DNA of 64,000 nucleotides, taken from assembly GCF_024519315.1 (NCBI RefSeq), contig NZ_JANIIC010000053.1, positions 1 to 64,000 on the forward strand. Reading direction: 5' to 3'. This document shows, piece by piece, positions 52,485-60,951 of the stretch. This DNA is from Streptomyces malaysiensis subsp. samsunensis. Its GTDB lineage: Bacteria > Actinomycetota > Actinomycetes > Streptomycetales > Streptomycetaceae. Below the pieces are notes generated by a model, which was not told the DNA's origin, ran no database searches, and saw only the letters and a list, made by a program, of their open reading frames with translations. Position 1 is the first letter of the stretch, and every line of letters starts with the position of its first letter. Made by a program: the position numbers and the translations under genes.

Positions 52485-52925
52485 TCATATCGCGCCCAAC
52501 TCCCCTATCGCCACCAGCAGCTGGAACGGCAGCTCGCGGTCGCCCTGGCCCACGCCCAGACCGACCCAGCGGCCGTCGAGGCGCCAGACGCGCAGCTCGG
52601 GCACGTAACCGCACAGGGTGTCCAGCGGGGGCGGGACCGGCTCGCCCATCGCCGAGCGCTCCAGGGAGTTGGTGAGATCGAGGACGTCGGGGGCGCCCCA
52701 CCGTAAGGTCAGCACCTGGACCAGGGCGCCCAGCTCGGCCTCGAACTCCTCCAGCACCTCCTCGACCCGGCTCAGATCGGCGTCCCAGAAGTCCTCGCTG
52801 ACGCGGAGGTCGGCGACATGGAAGCCGGGGCCGCTCGCCACCCATCCGTCGGCGGTCCGCTGTGCGGGGAAGTCCCGCGCGCGCAGCTGATCGATCGTGG
52901 CCACATGGTCCGCCGTACTGGTCAT
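52485..52925 (-). CDS. Conserved hypothetical protein
   Basis: 146 aa from the ATG at 52925 (MTSTADHVATIDQLRARDFP). A mixed alpha/beta protein with FPAQRTADGWVASGPGFHVADLRVSEDFWDADLSRVEEVLEEFEAEL and LRVWRLDGRWVGLGVGQGDRELPFQLLVAIGE. This recurs as a Streptomyces hypothetical (from memory) but I assign no domain. Its neighbour is the divergent ROK gene, so they may share a promoter region. Confidence 0.7.
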   Translation of the reverse strand: MTSTADHVATIDQLRARDFPAQRTADGWVASGPGFHVADLRVSEDFWDADLSRVEEVLEEFEAELGALVQVLTLRWGAPDVLDLTNSLERSAMGEPVPPPLDTLCGYVPELRVWRLDGRWVGLGVGQGDRELPFQLLVAIGELGAI

Positions 52926-53074
52926 GGGGTCAGTAAACCGCGTAGGTCGGACATCTGGCCGCCCGTCAGATGATGTTGGTGGCAGTCGGCCGGACCGGGG
53001 TGGGAGGAGGCACTCGCCGCCTCCGCTTCCAGCGGATACGATCCGGCAGATACGCACCTGGAGGGAGACCGACG

Positions 53075-54295
53075 TTGGGGCGGCTCACCGGCGGGGATCC
53101 GTCTCTGCTGCGACGGATCAACTCCGCCGTGGTCCTGCACGCGCTGCGCGCGGCGGGCGCGTCCGGCACGGCCACCGGGGGTGGCCCGGACGACGGGGGC
53201 GGCTGCGCCGGGAGCGCGAGCCTCACCGATCTCACCCGGGTGACCGGGCTGTCCCGGCCCACCGTCGAGGGCGTGATCGACGGGCTGGCCGACAGCGGTC
53301 TGGTGGTCGAGGTGCCCGCCGAGGAGGGCGGTGTGCGCCGCCAGGGCCGCCCCGCGCGCCGCTTCCGGTTCCGGGCCGAGGCCGGGCATCTGCTGGGCAT
53401 CGAGATAGGGGCGCACCGGGTCGCCGCGATCCTGTCGGACCTCGATGGAAACGTGCTCGGCTCGATCGTGCGCGAGGTGTCGGAGAAGGCGTCCGCGGAC
53501 GAGCGGCTGGAGCGGCTGCGCAGCAGCGTCGCGGATCTGCTGCGGCGCGCGGGGGTGGCCCGGTTCTCGCTGCGTGCGGTCGGGGTGGGCAGCCCCGGGG
53601 TCGTCGAGGCGGACGGCACCGTGCATCTGTGCACCGCGCTCCCCGGCTGGACCGGGCTGCCCCTGGGCGAGCGACTGCGGCGGTCCTTCCGCTGTCCGGT
53701 GCTGGTGGAGAACGACGCGAACACGGCCGCGGTGGCCGAGCACTGGAAGGGCGCGGCGGCCGGTTCGGACGATGTGGTCTTCGTCCTGGCCGGGTTGAGC
53801 CCGGGGGCGGGGTCGTTGATCGGCGGGCGGCTGCACCGGGGCTTCGGCGGCGCCGCCGGGGAGATCGGGGCGCTGCATCTGCTGGGGCAGGAGGCCGCCC
53901 CGGAGGAAGTGCTCTCCACGACCGGGGAGCCGCTGAACCCGCTGGACGAGGCGCAGGTGGCGCATGTCTTCTCGCTGGCCCGCGACGGCGACGCACGGGC
54001 GCGGGCGGCCGTGGACCGCTTCGTCCGCAGGCTGGTGCACGACACGGCGGCCCTGGTGCTGGCGCTGGACCCCGAGGTCGTCGTGGTCGGCGGCTGGGCC
54101 GCCGGGCTTGACGGGGTGCTGGCCCCGCTGCGCGATGAGCTGGCGCGCTACTGTCTGCGGCCCCCGCAGGTCACGCTCTCGCTGCTCGGCGAGGCGGCGG
54201 TGACCACGGGGGCGCTGCGGCTGGCCCTCGACCATGTGGAACAGGAGCTGTTCGCGGTCGACAGCACGGTGACGACCCGCCGCGCGAGCCACTGA
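53075..54295 (+). CDS. ROK family protein (NagC/XylR-like) without the zinc motif
   Basis: 406 aa from the TTG at 53075, which has GGAGGGAGA at good spacing. The winged helix-turn-helix is LTDLTRVTGLSRPTVEGVIDGLADSGLV. The ROK domain follows: LGIEIGAHRVAAILSDLDGNVLG, VGVGSPGVVEADG and PVLVENDANTAAVAEHW. The usual CxCGxxGCxE zinc motif is missing; after GGAAGEIGALHL the sequence reads LLGQEAAPEEVLSTTGE. It is therefore probably a sugar-responsive repressor without kinase activity. Its neighbour is a GntR regulator. Confidence 0.9.
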   Translation: MGRLTGGDPSLLRRINSAVVLHALRAAGASGTATGGGPDDGGGCAGSASLTDLTRVTGLSRPTVEGVIDGLADSGLVVEVPAEEGGVRRQGRPARRFRFRAEAGHLLGIEIGAHRVAAILSDLDGNVLGSIVREVSEKASADERLERLRSSVADLLRRAGVARFSLRAVGVGSPGVVEADGTVHLCTALPGWTGLPLGERLRRSFRCPVLVENDANTAAVAEHWKGAAAGSDDVVFVLAGLSPGAGSLIGGRLHRGFGGAAGEIGALHLLGQEAAPEEVLSTTGEPLNPLDEAQVAHVFSLARDGDARARAAVDRFVRRLVHDTAALVLALDPEVVVVGGWAAGLDGVLAPLRDELARYCLRPPQVTLSLLGEAAVTTGALRLALDHVEQELFAVDSTVTTRRASH

Positions 54296-54357
54296 CGCGG
54301 GACGCGGGGCGGGCATGTGGAGATCGTACGAAGGCGACGGCGCGGGGCGGGCCCGGA

Positions 54358-55104
54358 TCAGCCCGCCAGGAGCTCCTCGCCCGCCGCGTCGCCGAAGGTG
54401 AGCCGGCAGGTGTCGGCCCGGTAGGTGGCCACGGCGACGGCCGCGGGGCGGCCCTGGGCCAGATAGCGGGTGGTCACGACGAGGACGGGGGCGCCGGGCA
54501 GCCGGTCGAGCTCCTTGGCGTCGTCCGCGCGGGCCGAGCCGAGCTCCACGGTCTGCTCACGGCCCTCCAGCTCCAGCCGGCGCAGCTCGCGCAGCACGGC
54601 GCGGGCGCGGGCCAGCCCGCTGGGGGTGTCGATGGCGGCGAGGCCGGGGACGGAGTCACCCGGGACATACAGCAGCTCGGCGGCGAGCGGCTGGCCGTGG
54701 GTCATCCGGGTGCGGCGCACCCGGTGGACGGGGGTGTCGGGGGTGAGCTCCAGCAGCCGGGCGACCTCGGCGGGCGGCACGGCCTCGACGCTCTCCACGG
54801 TCTGCCAGGCGTCCTCACCCGAGGCGTCGGTCCAGCCATGGGCGTAGTCCCCGACGGCCACGCCGACGCGGGGCGGGGCGACGGTGGTGCCGACGCCGCG
54901 ACGGCGCTGGAGCCGGCCCTCCAGCTCGAGCTGCTCCAGGGCCTGTCGGAGGGTGGCGCGGGCGACACCGAAGCGGGCCGCGAGCTCGCGCTCGTTGGGC
55001 AGGATCTCCCCGACCGCGAACTCCGAGTCGAGAGCGTCACTGAGCACGGTCTTCAGATGCCAGTACTTGGGCTCAGGCACCGATTCCAGCCGCGTGGTCC
55101 CCAC
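54358..55104 (-). CDS. GntR family regulator, HutC/DasR-like
   Basis: 248 aa from a GTG at 55104 with GGGGGA upstream. The N-terminal winged helix is KTVLSDALDSEFAVGEILPNERELAARFGVARATLRQALEQLELEGRLQRRRGVGTTV. The C-terminal UTRA ligand-binding domain follows: VHRVRRTRMTHGQPLAAELLYVP. It is of the HutC subfamily to which DasR belongs. A TTGGTC-AA-GACCAA dyad lies 113 bp upstream, in the spacer shared with an SDR gene, likely its operator. The ligand may be a phosphosugar. Confidence 0.92.
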   Translation of the reverse strand: MGTTRLESVPEPKYWHLKTVLSDALDSEFAVGEILPNERELAARFGVARATLRQALEQLELEGRLQRRRGVGTTVAPPRVGVAVGDYAHGWTDASGEDAWQTVESVEAVPPAEVARLLELTPDTPVHRVRRTRMTHGQPLAAELLYVPGDSVPGLAAIDTPSGLARARAVLRELRRLELEGREQTVELGSARADDAKELDRLPGAPVLVVTTRYLAQGRPAAVAVATYRADTCRLTFGDAAGEELLAG

Positions 55105-55216
55105 TCTGTCCCCCTTGTTTTCGATGGCCGACAGTCCTGCGCGCCTTCACAGTTATGCGCGCTTCTTTATTAAAGGTTGTTGCAGTATCAATGCGACCAT
55201 AAGGCGGTGTGCGGAC

Positions 55217-55230
55217 TTGGTCAAGACCAA
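55217..55230. promoter_or_regulatory. DasR-like (dre-type) operator
   Basis: TTGGTC (55217-55222) and GACCAA (55225-55230) form a palindrome with a 2-nt centre. It matches the core TGGTC-nn-GACCA of the DasR site (dre) known in Streptomyces. It lies between the GntR start (55104) and the SDR start (55275), so it can control both. Confidence 0.7.
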
Positions 55231-55274
55231 TCCCTGACCGGTTATCGTCGGTGACCGTCGGAGCGAGTTGCGTT

Positions 55275-56051
55275 ATGGGGCGGGAGCTGAGCACGCGGAT
55301 GGGCGAGGACCAGGTCACGGTGGTCACGGGGGGCAGCCGCGGCATCGGCGCGGCGGTGGCGGTGCGGCTGGCCCGCGCCGGGCACAGCGTCGCCATCGGC
55401 TACGAGCGCGCACAGGACGCGGCCGAGCGGTGGGCGGCGGCGGTGCGCGCGGAGGGGGTGCGGTCGATCGTCGTCCAGGCCGACACCAGCGACGCGGAGC
55501 AGGTCGAGGCGATGTTCGACCGGGTGCGGGAGGAACTTGGCCCGATCACCGGGCTGGTCAACAACGCCGGGATCACCGGGCCCTTGGGCCGCTTCACCGA
55601 GACCTCGCCCGAGGTGATGCGGCGCGTCGTGGACGTCAATGTGACCGGGGCCCTGCTGTGTGCCCGGCGCGCGGCGCGCGAGATGTCCACGCGCCACGGC
55701 GGACAGGGCGGCGCCATCGTCAACATCTCGTCGGGCGCGGCGACGACCGGCAGCCCCGGGGAGTATGTGCACTACGCGGCCAGCAAGGCGGCGGTCGACG
55801 CGATGACCGTCGGGCTGTCGAAGGAGCTGGCGGCCGAGGGGATCCGGGTCAACTCCGTCCAGCCCGGGATGACGCTGACCGACATCCACGCGCGGATGGG
55901 CGATCCCGAGCGGCCGTGGCGGGTCCAGGGGCGGGTGCCGATGGGGCGGCCGGGCGAGCCGGAGGAGATCGCGGGTGCGGTGGCGTGGCTGCTGTCGCCG
56001 GAGGCGTCGTACACGACGGGGGCGGTGCTGCGGGTCGCGGGCGGGCTGTAA
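55275..56051 (+). CDS. SDR family oxidoreductase
   Basis: 258 aa from the ATG at 55275. ATG 55299 is an alternative with less support. Motifs: VTVVTGGSRGIGAAVAVRLARAGHSV (cofactor loop), NNAGITG, Ser in VNISSGAATTG and YxxxK in YAASKAAV, then IRVNSVQPGMTLTDI. Classical SDR, probably a 3-oxoacyl or sugar reductase. It is divergent from the GntR regulator, and the dre-like site is only 45 bp upstream, so it is the likely target of that regulator. Confidence 0.92.
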   Translation: MGRELSTRMGEDQVTVVTGGSRGIGAAVAVRLARAGHSVAIGYERAQDAAERWAAAVRAEGVRSIVVQADTSDAEQVEAMFDRVREELGPITGLVNNAGITGPLGRFTETSPEVMRRVVDVNVTGALLCARRAAREMSTRHGGQGGAIVNISSGAATTGSPGEYVHYAASKAAVDAMTVGLSKELAAEGIRVNSVQPGMTLTDIHARMGDPERPWRVQGRVPMGRPGEPEEIAGAVAWLLSPEASYTTGAVLRVAGGL

Positions 56052-56246
56052 CGGGACGCGGGGTGGCTCAGCGGGACGCGGGCGGGGTCCAGCGGGTCGC
56101 GGGCGGGCCGTAGCGGCGTCTCACACGGTACGGACAGCGGGGCCGTGCCGCTGCCGGCCACCGGACTACCTTCCGGTAACTCTTGCTGACATGCTGTCTC
56201 ATACGCTGCGTGCGCCTGCCGGAACGCCGATCGCGAGGAGCCACCC

Positions 56247-57077
56247 ATGCCCGCGTCCCTCTCCTTTTCCGTCGCCTCCCCGGGCGGCCCCCGCGCCGCC
56301 CGGGTCGTCCACGAACGGCGTGGCGCGGGGCGGCCGTTGGTGCTGCTGCACGGAATCGGCCACCACTGGCAGGCGTGGGAGCCGGTGCTGGACATCCTCG
56401 CGGCCGACCGCGATGTGATCGCCGTGGATCTGCCCGGCTTCGGGGCCTCGGACGCGCTGCCGGACGGCATCCCGTACGACCTCGAAGGCGTCATACCCGT
56501 GCTCGGCGCGCTCTTCGAGGCCCTCGGCGTCACACGCCCCGATGTGGCCGGGAACTCGCTCGGCGGACTGCTCGCCCTGGAGCTGGGCCGGGTCGGCCTC
56601 GTACGGTCCGTCACCGCGCTGTCCCCGGCCCGGTTCTGGACCGAGGCCGAGCGCCGCTACGCCTTCGGGGTGCTGTCCATGATGCGGGCCGGCGCGCGGG
56701 CGCTGCCCCCGCCGGCGGTGGCGTGGCTGGCCCGCCGCGCGGCCGGCCGGGCCGCGCTGACCGGCGCCATCTACGCCCGGCCCGCGCGGCGTTCGCCGGA
56801 CGCGGTCGTGGCCGAGACCCGGGCGCTGCGCGAGGCGGTCGGCTTCGACGCCACGCTGGCCGCCGGGAGCTCCGGGCTGTTCACCCATGACCTCCCCGAT
56901 GTCCCGGTCACCATCGCCTGGGGCACCCGCGACCGGCTGATGCCGCGCCGCCAGGGCGTCCGCGCCAAGCGGGTGATCCCCGGCGCCCGGCTGGTCCGCC
57001 TCCCCGGCTGTGGCCACGTGCCCATGAACGACGACCCCGCGCTGGTCGCCCGCGTCATCCTGGACGGCAGCCGCTGA
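56247..57077 (+). CDS. Alpha/beta fold hydrolase
   Basis: 276 aa. Fold motifs: LVLLHGIGHHWQAWEPVL (oxyanion HG), nucleophile Ser in VAGNSLGGLLALELG, acid Asp in WGTRDRLMPRR and His in LPGCGHVPMNDDP. An ester- or epoxide-type hydrolase with no signal peptide. Context gives no substrate. It begins after a 195-bp spacer. Confidence 0.9.
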   Translation: MPASLSFSVASPGGPRAARVVHERRGAGRPLVLLHGIGHHWQAWEPVLDILAADRDVIAVDLPGFGASDALPDGIPYDLEGVIPVLGALFEALGVTRPDVAGNSLGGLLALELGRVGLVRSVTALSPARFWTEAERRYAFGVLSMMRAGARALPPPAVAWLARRAAGRAALTGAIYARPARRSPDAVVAETRALREAVGFDATLAAGSSGLFTHDLPDVPVTIAWGTRDRLMPRRQGVRAKRVIPGARLVRLPGCGHVPMNDDPALVARVILDGSR

Positions 57078-57242
57078 CCGCCCCGCCGGCTCGGCATCCC
57101 CGCCCCCGCCCCCGCACCGCGCACGGTCGTGGTGTTTCTCGGCACGGACGCCCGGTTATTCACTGGGCGTTCGAATGAGCGGCACCTTGCACCGATAACA
57201 AACACAACAGCACAGCGGTTCTACGAGCAACGGGAGGCACCA

Positions 57243-58832
57243 ATGGGGCGGGAATCGGGCAGAGGGATCGGGCGGCGCACGGTGTTGCAAGGGTCGGCGG
57301 CCGCCTCGGCGGCGCTCGCGGTGCCCGCCGTGGCATCGGCGGCGTCGGCCGCGTCCGGCGCGCCCGCGCAGGCGCTCCCGGGGCGTCCGAGCGCCCAGTG
57401 GGGCGTGCAGGTGGGCGATGTGACGGCGTCGTCGGGGCTGGTGTGGGTCCGCTCCGACCGTCCGGCCCGGGTGATCGTGGAGACCTCCGCGACCGAGTCC
57501 TTCACACGAGCCAAGCGGTGGCACGGCCCGCTGGTCGGCCCCGGCACCGACTTCACCGGGCGCACCGCGCTGCACGGTCTGCCCGCCGGGAGCCAGGTGC
57601 ACTACCGGGTGCTGCTGGCCGACCCGGAGGACCCGCGCCGCACCGGCGAGCCGGTGCACGGCACCTTCCGCACGGTTGCCGAGCGCCGTAAGGACGTGCG
57701 TTTCGTCTGGTCGGGCGATCTGGCGGGGCAGGGCTGGGGCATCAACCCGGACCACGGCGGCTACCGGATCTTCGAGGAGATGCGCCGCCGCGAACCGGAC
57801 TTCTTCCTGTGCAGCGGCGACAACATCTACGCGGACGGCCCGATGGCGGAGACCGTCGCACTGCCCGACGGGTCCACCTGGCGCAATCTCCTCACCCCCG
57901 AGAAGACCAAGGTCGCCGAGACGCTCGACGAGTACCGCGGCAACTTCCGGTACAACCTGCTCGACCCCGCGCTGCGCCGGTTCCACGCCGAGGTGCCGAC
58001 CATCACCCAGTGGGACGACCACGAGGTGCTCAACAACTGGTACCCGGGCGAGATCCTGGTCGACGACCGCTACACCGAGAAGAACGTCGATGTGCTGGCG
58101 GCCCGCGCGCGCCGGGCGTTCGCCGAGTACTTCCCGATCAGTACGCTGCGGCCGGACGCGAGCGGCCGGGTCTACCGGGTCCAGCACCACGGCCCGCTGC
58201 TGGACGTCTTCGTGCTGGACTGCCGCACCTACCGCGACGCCAACTCGCCGGGCCGCCAGCCCGAGGACACCCAGGGCATCCTGGGCGCCGAGCAGTTGGC
58301 GTGGCTCAAGCGCGAGCTGTCGCGCTCGCGGGCGGTGTGGAAGGTCATCGCCTGCGATATGCCGCTCGGCCTGGTGGTTCCGGACGGGGACACCGACTTC
58401 GAGGCCGTCGCGCAGGGCGACCCGGGCGCCCCGCTCGGCCGTGAGCTCCAGATGGCCGAGCTGCTCCGGCACATCAAGCACCGGAAGATCACCGGCACGG
58501 TGTGGCTGACGGCGGACGTCCACTACACCTCGGCGCAGCACTACGACCCCTCGCGGGCGGCGTTCAAGGACTTCGCGCCGTTCTGGGAGTTCGTCTCCGG
58601 TCCGCTGAACGCGGGCGCCTTCCCCGGGGTGAAGCTGGACGGCACGTTCGGGCCCGAGCAGAGCTTCGTCAAGGCGCCGACCCGGGCGAACGTCTCGCCC
58701 GCCGAGGGGTTCCAGTTCTACGGCGAGGTGGACATCGACGGCGACAGCGCCGAGATGACGGTCCGGCTGCGCGAGGACGGGGGCAAGGTGCTCTTCACCA
58801 AGGTCCTCCGGCCGGGCCTGGTCGGCCAGTAA
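57243..58832 (+). CDS. phoD: Tat-exported alkaline phosphatase PhoD
   Basis: 529 aa. The Tat signal has GRRTVLQGSAAASAALAVPAVASAA. The PhoD N-terminal beta domain and the metallophosphatase domain follow: RFVWSGDLAGQGWG, FFLCSGDNIYAD, QWDDHEVLNNW, and TADVHYTSAQHYDPS. It is a Ca2+/Fe3+-dependent phosphodiesterase/monoesterase secreted folded. ATG preceded by GGGAGGCACC. Under phosphate control in other Streptomyces; I see only a weak candidate PHO box. Confidence 0.95.
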   Translation: MGRESGRGIGRRTVLQGSAAASAALAVPAVASAASAASGAPAQALPGRPSAQWGVQVGDVTASSGLVWVRSDRPARVIVETSATESFTRAKRWHGPLVGPGTDFTGRTALHGLPAGSQVHYRVLLADPEDPRRTGEPVHGTFRTVAERRKDVRFVWSGDLAGQGWGINPDHGGYRIFEEMRRREPDFFLCSGDNIYADGPMAETVALPDGSTWRNLLTPEKTKVAETLDEYRGNFRYNLLDPALRRFHAEVPTITQWDDHEVLNNWYPGEILVDDRYTEKNVDVLAARARRAFAEYFPISTLRPDASGRVYRVQHHGPLLDVFVLDCRTYRDANSPGRQPEDTQGILGAEQLAWLKRELSRSRAVWKVIACDMPLGLVVPDGDTDFEAVAQGDPGAPLGRELQMAELLRHIKHRKITGTVWLTADVHYTSAQHYDPSRAAFKDFAPFWEFVSGPLNAGAFPGVKLDGTFGPEQSFVKAPTRANVSPAEGFQFYGEVDIDGDSAEMTVRLREDGGKVLFTKVLRPGLVGQ

Positions 58833-58843
58833 CCGTGCGCGCG

Positions 58844-58882
58844 GCGCGCGGCCCCGTACGGCACACCGACGGGGCCGCGCGC
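58844..58882. terminator. Hairpin terminator after phoD
   Basis: GCGCGCGGCCCCGT (58844-58857) pairs exactly with ACGGGGCCGCGCGC (58869-58882), a 14-bp stem with an 11-nt loop, 12 bp after the phoD stop. Strong, without a U-tract. Confidence 0.8.
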
Positions 58883-58998
58883 CGTAAGGGCGCCGCCACG
58901 CCGTAAGGCCGCCGCCACGCCGTAAGGCCGCCGCGTTCCGGTGCCGGGCGCCGTAAGGGCGTCGCGTTCCGGCGCCGCTCACCGTAAGGCCGACGCGT
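58881..58998. repeat. Tandem CCGTAAGG repeat
   Basis: Units of GCCGTAAGG(G/C)CGCCGCCAC at 58881, 58900 and 58919 have a 19-bp period, then two longer diverged units (near 58950 and 58981). It lies between the phoD terminator and the DUF1990 gene. The complement of the unit (CCTTACGG) forms the similar array at 16840-16937. Confidence 0.7.
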
Positions 58999-59003
58999 AC
59001 CGT

Positions 59004-59543
59004 ATGGGCATGGGATCCACCGACACCCCAGGTCCGGCCTCCCGGCTCACCTATCCGGAGGTGGGCGCCACCCGGCGGTGGCCGCTGCCCTCCGGCTATC
59101 GCCATCTGCGGGTACGGACCCATGTGGGCCATGGGCGGGCCACGTTCGAGGCGGCCGGGCGGGCGGTCCTGGACTGGCGGATGCACCGGGCGGTGGGGGT
59201 GTCGATCCGTGCCGCGGATCCGGTGGCCGCCCCGGGCCGGCCCGTCGTGGTGGGCCTGGGGGTGGGGCGGCTGCGGCTGCGCGCGCCGTGCGAGGTGGTG
59301 TGGACGGTCGCGGAGGAGACGCGGACCGGCTTCGCGTACGGCACGCTGCCCGGCCATCCGGAGCGGGGCGAGGAGTCGTTCGTGGTGACCCTGGAGCCGG
59401 ATGGCTCGGTGGTGCTGACGGTGACGGCGTTCAGCCGCCCGGCCTCCTGGTTCAGCCGGGCCGGAGGGCCGCTGGTGCCGCTCTTCCAGCGGGCGTACGC
59501 ACGACGGTGCGGGAGGGTACTACGCACGTGGGCGGTAGGGTGA
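59004..59543 (+). CDS. DUF1990 family protein
   Basis: 179 aa from the ATG at 59004; 59010 is an alternative. DUF1990 features: LTYPEVGATRRWPLPSGYRHLRVRTHVGHG, AGRAVLDWRMHRAVGV, CEVVWTVAEETRTGFAYGTLPGHPERGEESFVV and a terminal FQRAYARRCGRVL. The domain is common in actinobacteria and plants, and its function is unknown. Monocistronic. Confidence 0.9.
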   Translation: MGMGSTDTPGPASRLTYPEVGATRRWPLPSGYRHLRVRTHVGHGRATFEAAGRAVLDWRMHRAVGVSIRAADPVAAPGRPVVVGLGVGRLRLRAPCEVVWTVAEETRTGFAYGTLPGHPERGEESFVVTLEPDGSVVLTVTAFSRPASWFSRAGGPLVPLFQRAYARRCGRVLRTWAVG

Positions 59544-59566
59544 ATGAAACCTCCGACTTCAACCTT

Positions 59567-59596
59567 TTGATTTCGGACAAAATAAGCTTCTGTTAT
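59567..59596 (+). promoter_or_regulatory. Possible promoter for the ACT-GNAT gene
   Basis: TTGATT (59567-59572) and TGTTAT (59591-59596) are 18 bp apart in an A/T-rich spacer (59544-59667), about 72 bp before the start codon. This is one of the few near-sigma70 promoters visible in the window. Confidence 0.4.
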
Positions 59597-59667
59597 CAGA
59601 TGCGCTCTTAACTCATAGGTCACAGTCCGTTCGTGATCACGCAACACCTTTGCGCAAGGGTGTTTGC

Positions 59668-60951
59668 ATGACATTTCGAGCGACCCCCGAGCCCCCTTCC
59701 CGGCACCGCCCCCGCCGGCGGCACGATCTGGTCGCATGGTGGTCACGGCGCCAGGGCCACGCACCGCCGGACACCTCACCCCCGCCCGCGGCCGACGCGC
59801 ACACCGGCCCCGCCGCGGGCGCCCCGGAGACCACGGCCCCCGAGGCCACCACGCTGTGGCGGATGCGCACGACCGTACGGGACGAGCCGGGCGCCCTGGC
59901 CGCGCTGTGCGCGGCGCTGGCCGGGCACCGGGTCGACATCCTGGCCCTCCAGACCCATCCGCTGACGGACGGCACGGTGGACGAGTTCCTGCTGCGCGCG
60001 CCCGATACCCTGCCGTCCGGCGGGCTGGCCGACGCCGTCGCCGCCGCGGGCGGCCGCGACACCTGGACCGAGCGGGCCGACACCCACGATCTGGTGGACG
60101 CGCCGACCCGGGCGCTGACCCTGGCCACCCGCACCGCCCTGGACGCCGCGGAACTCCCGCTCGCCCTGCGCCAGCTGTTCGGCCGCTGCACCATCCACTC
60201 GGTTCCCGCCAAGTCCCTCAGCGGCCGCTCCCTGGACTCCACGCCGCCCGCCGAAGGCATCCTGGAGGAGACGGTGATGCGGCTGCGCGACCCGTCCGGC
60301 GGCGCGATCGTCATCGAGCGGCCGTATCTGCCGTTCACCCCGACCGAGTTCGCCCGCGCCCGCGCGCTGGTGGAGCTGGACGCCCGGCTCGGCCCGCGGA
60401 TCCCGCACGACGGCGATGTGCTGACGCTGCCCGAGGGCAACGCCATCACCGTGCGCCGCGCCGACACCGGCGATCTGGACGCGGCCCGCGAGATGCACGC
60501 CCGCTGCTCCGCCGCGACGCTCGGGCTGCGCTACCACGGGCCGGTCGGCGACGCCGACCGCTACCTCGCCCATCTGCTGAGCCCGCGCTTCGGCCGCACC
60601 CTGGCCGCGTACACCGCCTCCGGGCGGCTGGTCGCCCTCGGCCACCTGCTGTGGGACGGGGACGAGACCGAGGTCGCGCTGATCGTCGAGGACGAGTGGC
60701 AGCGACGGGGCGTCGGCGGGGAGCTGCTGCGGCGGCTGGTCGCGATGGCCGCCGAGACCGGCTGCGAGAGCGTCTACGCCGTCACCCAGTCGGCCAACAC
60801 CGGCATGGTCGCCGCGATGCGCGCCCTCGAACTGCCGCTTGACTACCAGATCGAGCAGGGCACCCTGGTGCTCAGCGCCCGCCTCGACCCGGCACCGGCG
60901 CCCGAGCCGGTCCTGCCTCTGCCGCTGCCGGCCCCGCCGCATTCGCGCTGA
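59668..60951 (+). CDS. GNAT acetyltransferase with N-terminal ACT domain
   Basis: 427 aa from the ATG at 59668 with AAGGGTG upstream. Residues about 65-150 form an ACT-like amino-acid-binding domain (MRTTVRDEPGALAALCAALAGHRVDILALQT). A GNAT domain covers about 265-405 (VRRADTGDLDAAREMHARCS, WQRRGVGGELLRRLVAMAAETG). ACT-GNAT proteins in actinomycetes are lysine acetyltransferases whose activity is altered by bound amino acids such as Cys or Asn. Its 3' end overlaps the convergent PLP enzyme gene by 80 bp. That enzyme handles Cys/Met, a suggestive match. Confidence 0.88.
   Translation: MTFRATPEPPSRHRPRRRHDLVAWWSRRQGHAPPDTSPPPAADAHTGPAAGAPETTAPEATTLWRMRTTVRDEPGALAALCAALAGHRVDILALQTHPLTDGTVDEFLLRAPDTLPSGGLADAVAAAGGRDTWTERADTHDLVDAPTRALTLATRTALDAAELPLALRQLFGRCTIHSVPAKSLSGRSLDSTPPAEGILEETVMRLRDPSGGAIVIERPYLPFTPTEFARARALVELDARLGPRIPHDGDVLTLPEGNAITVRRADTGDLDAAREMHARCSAATLGLRYHGPVGDADRYLAHLLSPRFGRTLAAYTASGRLVALGHLLWDGDETEVALIVEDEWQRRGVGGELLRRLVAMAAETGCESVYAVTQSANTGMVAAMRALELPLDYQIEQGTLVLSARLDPAPAPEPVLPLPLPAPPHSR

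Noticed and set aside
57140..57200. PHO-box-like direct repeat before phoD
   Set aside because: GGTTATTCACT and GGCGTTCGAAT are 11-nt units but match the GTTCACC-type consensus poorly. I would not annotate it without a score.
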